From: Plakobranchus ocellatus
Lineage: Eukaryota; Mollusca; Gastropoda; Plakobranchidae
Direction of reading: 5' to 3'
Assembly (NCBI GenBank): GCA_019648995.1
Contig: BLXT01003854.1
Location: 237,947 to 269,679, forward strand
Length of the DNA: 31,733 nt
The notes beneath the pieces were generated by a model. The model ran no database searches and had not been told where the DNA came from. It was given only the letters and a program-made list of their open reading frames with translations. Numbering within the stretch: position 1 is the first letter of the stretch; each line of letters starts with the position of its first letter. Shown here in pieces: positions 1 through 31,733 of the stretch. The translations under genes and the position numbers were made by a program.

Positions 1-83
1 TTTTAGCGGGGCAGCCCGGAAAACGGAATTTACAGGCGTTCACCGGGATTTTTCCCGGCGAAAACGGAAAGTTGGCAGGTCTG
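1..83 (+). mobile_element. Right end of a TIR DNA transposon (same family as 22180-23545)
   Basis: The right-hand 19 bases, read on the minus strand, are CAGACCTGCCAACTTTCCG. This resembles the termini of the element at 22180-23545 (CAGACATGCCTACC). An internal CCGGGA...TCCCGG hairpin is present. The left end is outside the window. Positions 84-706, the rest of the last intron, are AT-rich with several T-runs; I see nothing else there. Confidence 0.5.
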
Positions 84-706
84 ATAATGCATGAGCTTAG
101 TAAAATATTGTGAAAAGTTTTTTTTGTTTTTTTTTTTTGCGTTTTTTTTTTTTACATTTTTGTGTCAGTACCTCCTAATTTTTGCAGCCTATCAATATGA
201 CATTCGGTCTCAAAGGTATACTTTTTCTCTATTTTTCCTATGTAAAAAAAAATAAGATGTGAAGCCATGTGAAAACTTGAAATACGTCTCTTCATAGTGT
301 GAGAATTTTAGAGGCCACAGTATGTCATCTCAAAATCCAAGATGGCCCAAATTTTTTGGGAATTTTGGTTTTCATTTTATTAAGGCTAAATATAATCATA
401 AAACATGCATGGAGTGGGTAAAAAGTCATTTCGGCCTACTTCAGTCTTTTGTGTCGCCACCTCTCCTTAATTTATTTAGGATTTTTTTTTTTTTACATTG
501 TCGGTAAGATCCTTTTTTTTTTTTCAAAATCCCTCAAATCTATATGAAACTCCTGTCAGTCATTTTTTTCCACCATTTCTGTTTTTAAAACAGTTTTACA
601 AATCCTAAAAATCTCTCCCCAGTTTTCAATAGGAAAAACAATGGCAATATTTCATGATATGTTGATGGAAAAGAAAGAAATAAGCTCTCTATGTATAATT
701 CCATAC

Positions 707-31308
<30,602 letters not shown>

Positions 31309-31733
31309 CTGAGGAAAACATTAAACAAGAAATGCATTTTTTTCATTGAAAACAATAAATATATAACATTTAATTGCTTCACTGGTTTGAAACAGCCTTT
31401 ACATTCTCTCTGTGAGGCTTGCCATGATAAACTGGATAGGGACATATTGATTCTGATCAAAGATGAGAGATTTTTAAGTTTATGAAAAAAAGAACTTCAA
31501 GGATGGAAAAAAACCAACATAAAATTTTTTATCTTTAAAATTGTTATACTTGAAATTTGTCTAAACAGGACTGGTCTTGAAATATTTTCCAAACCTAAAA
31601 GTAAACACAAAAACGCATAGGCTGATCTCACATGTCTGCACATCGAAACCAATGTTTTTAAACATCCAGCTGATTATAACTGTAAACAAGACAAATTATA
31701 CTCGCATTTGTTTAAATGCAAAAAAAAAAAAAA
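31309..31733. other. Intron upstream of e1, running off the window
   Basis: AT-rich sequence ending in an A-run at the window edge. No further conserved exon found. Confidence 0.55.

Overview
This is a eukaryotic, AT-rich, intron-rich window. It is dominated by one host gene on the minus strand, split into 25 recognisable exons and interrupted by transposable elements. The joined exons (about 3.9 kb of coding sequence, about 1,307 residues) match the middle of a neurobeachin-like BEACH protein (NBEAL1/NBEAL2 type). They run from the concanavalin A-like (laminin-G-like) domain, through the armadillo-like/DUF4704 region and a Ser-rich linker, to just before the PH-BEACH module. The start of the gene lies beyond the right edge. 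The PH, BEACH and WD40 exons lie beyond the left edge. Reading phase is kept across every junction, so the gene looks intact. The organism is an invertebrate, probably a lophotrochozoan. A heterobranch gastropod is my guess from the base composition, the many TAGATCTAG-like words and the repeat types, but the sequence does not prove it.

Layout from the right edge (5' side of the gene) to the left: ConA-like exons e1-e3 (31308-29554); e4-e8 (27553-21786), with introns holding a decayed LINE, palindromic elements, a tRNA-derived SINE, a ~70-bp minisatellite and a terminal-inverted-repeat DNA transposon; e9-e14 (19933-15254), with a solo LTR just upstream of e9 and a short assembly gap between e13 and e14; a 5.6-kb intron (9655-15253) holding a TTAA-flanked piggyBac-like MITE, a LINE 3' end and a second solo LTR; then the Ser-rich linker exons e15-e18 and the conserved exons e19-e25 (down to 707), with a SINE copy between e22 and e23.

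Most of the interest is in the introns. Two solo LTRs have perfect 5-bp target duplications (TATGC, ATCAG). A 744-bp piggyBac-like MITE and a 1.37-kb TIR element have intact ends. Three copies of one SINE family are present. An almost perfect 43-bp hairpin lies in an intron. A 44-bp tandem array repeats the e17 splice donor five times. I see no bacterial-type system, no second host gene and no complete autonomous transposon. I do not think the window contains a new multi-gene system.
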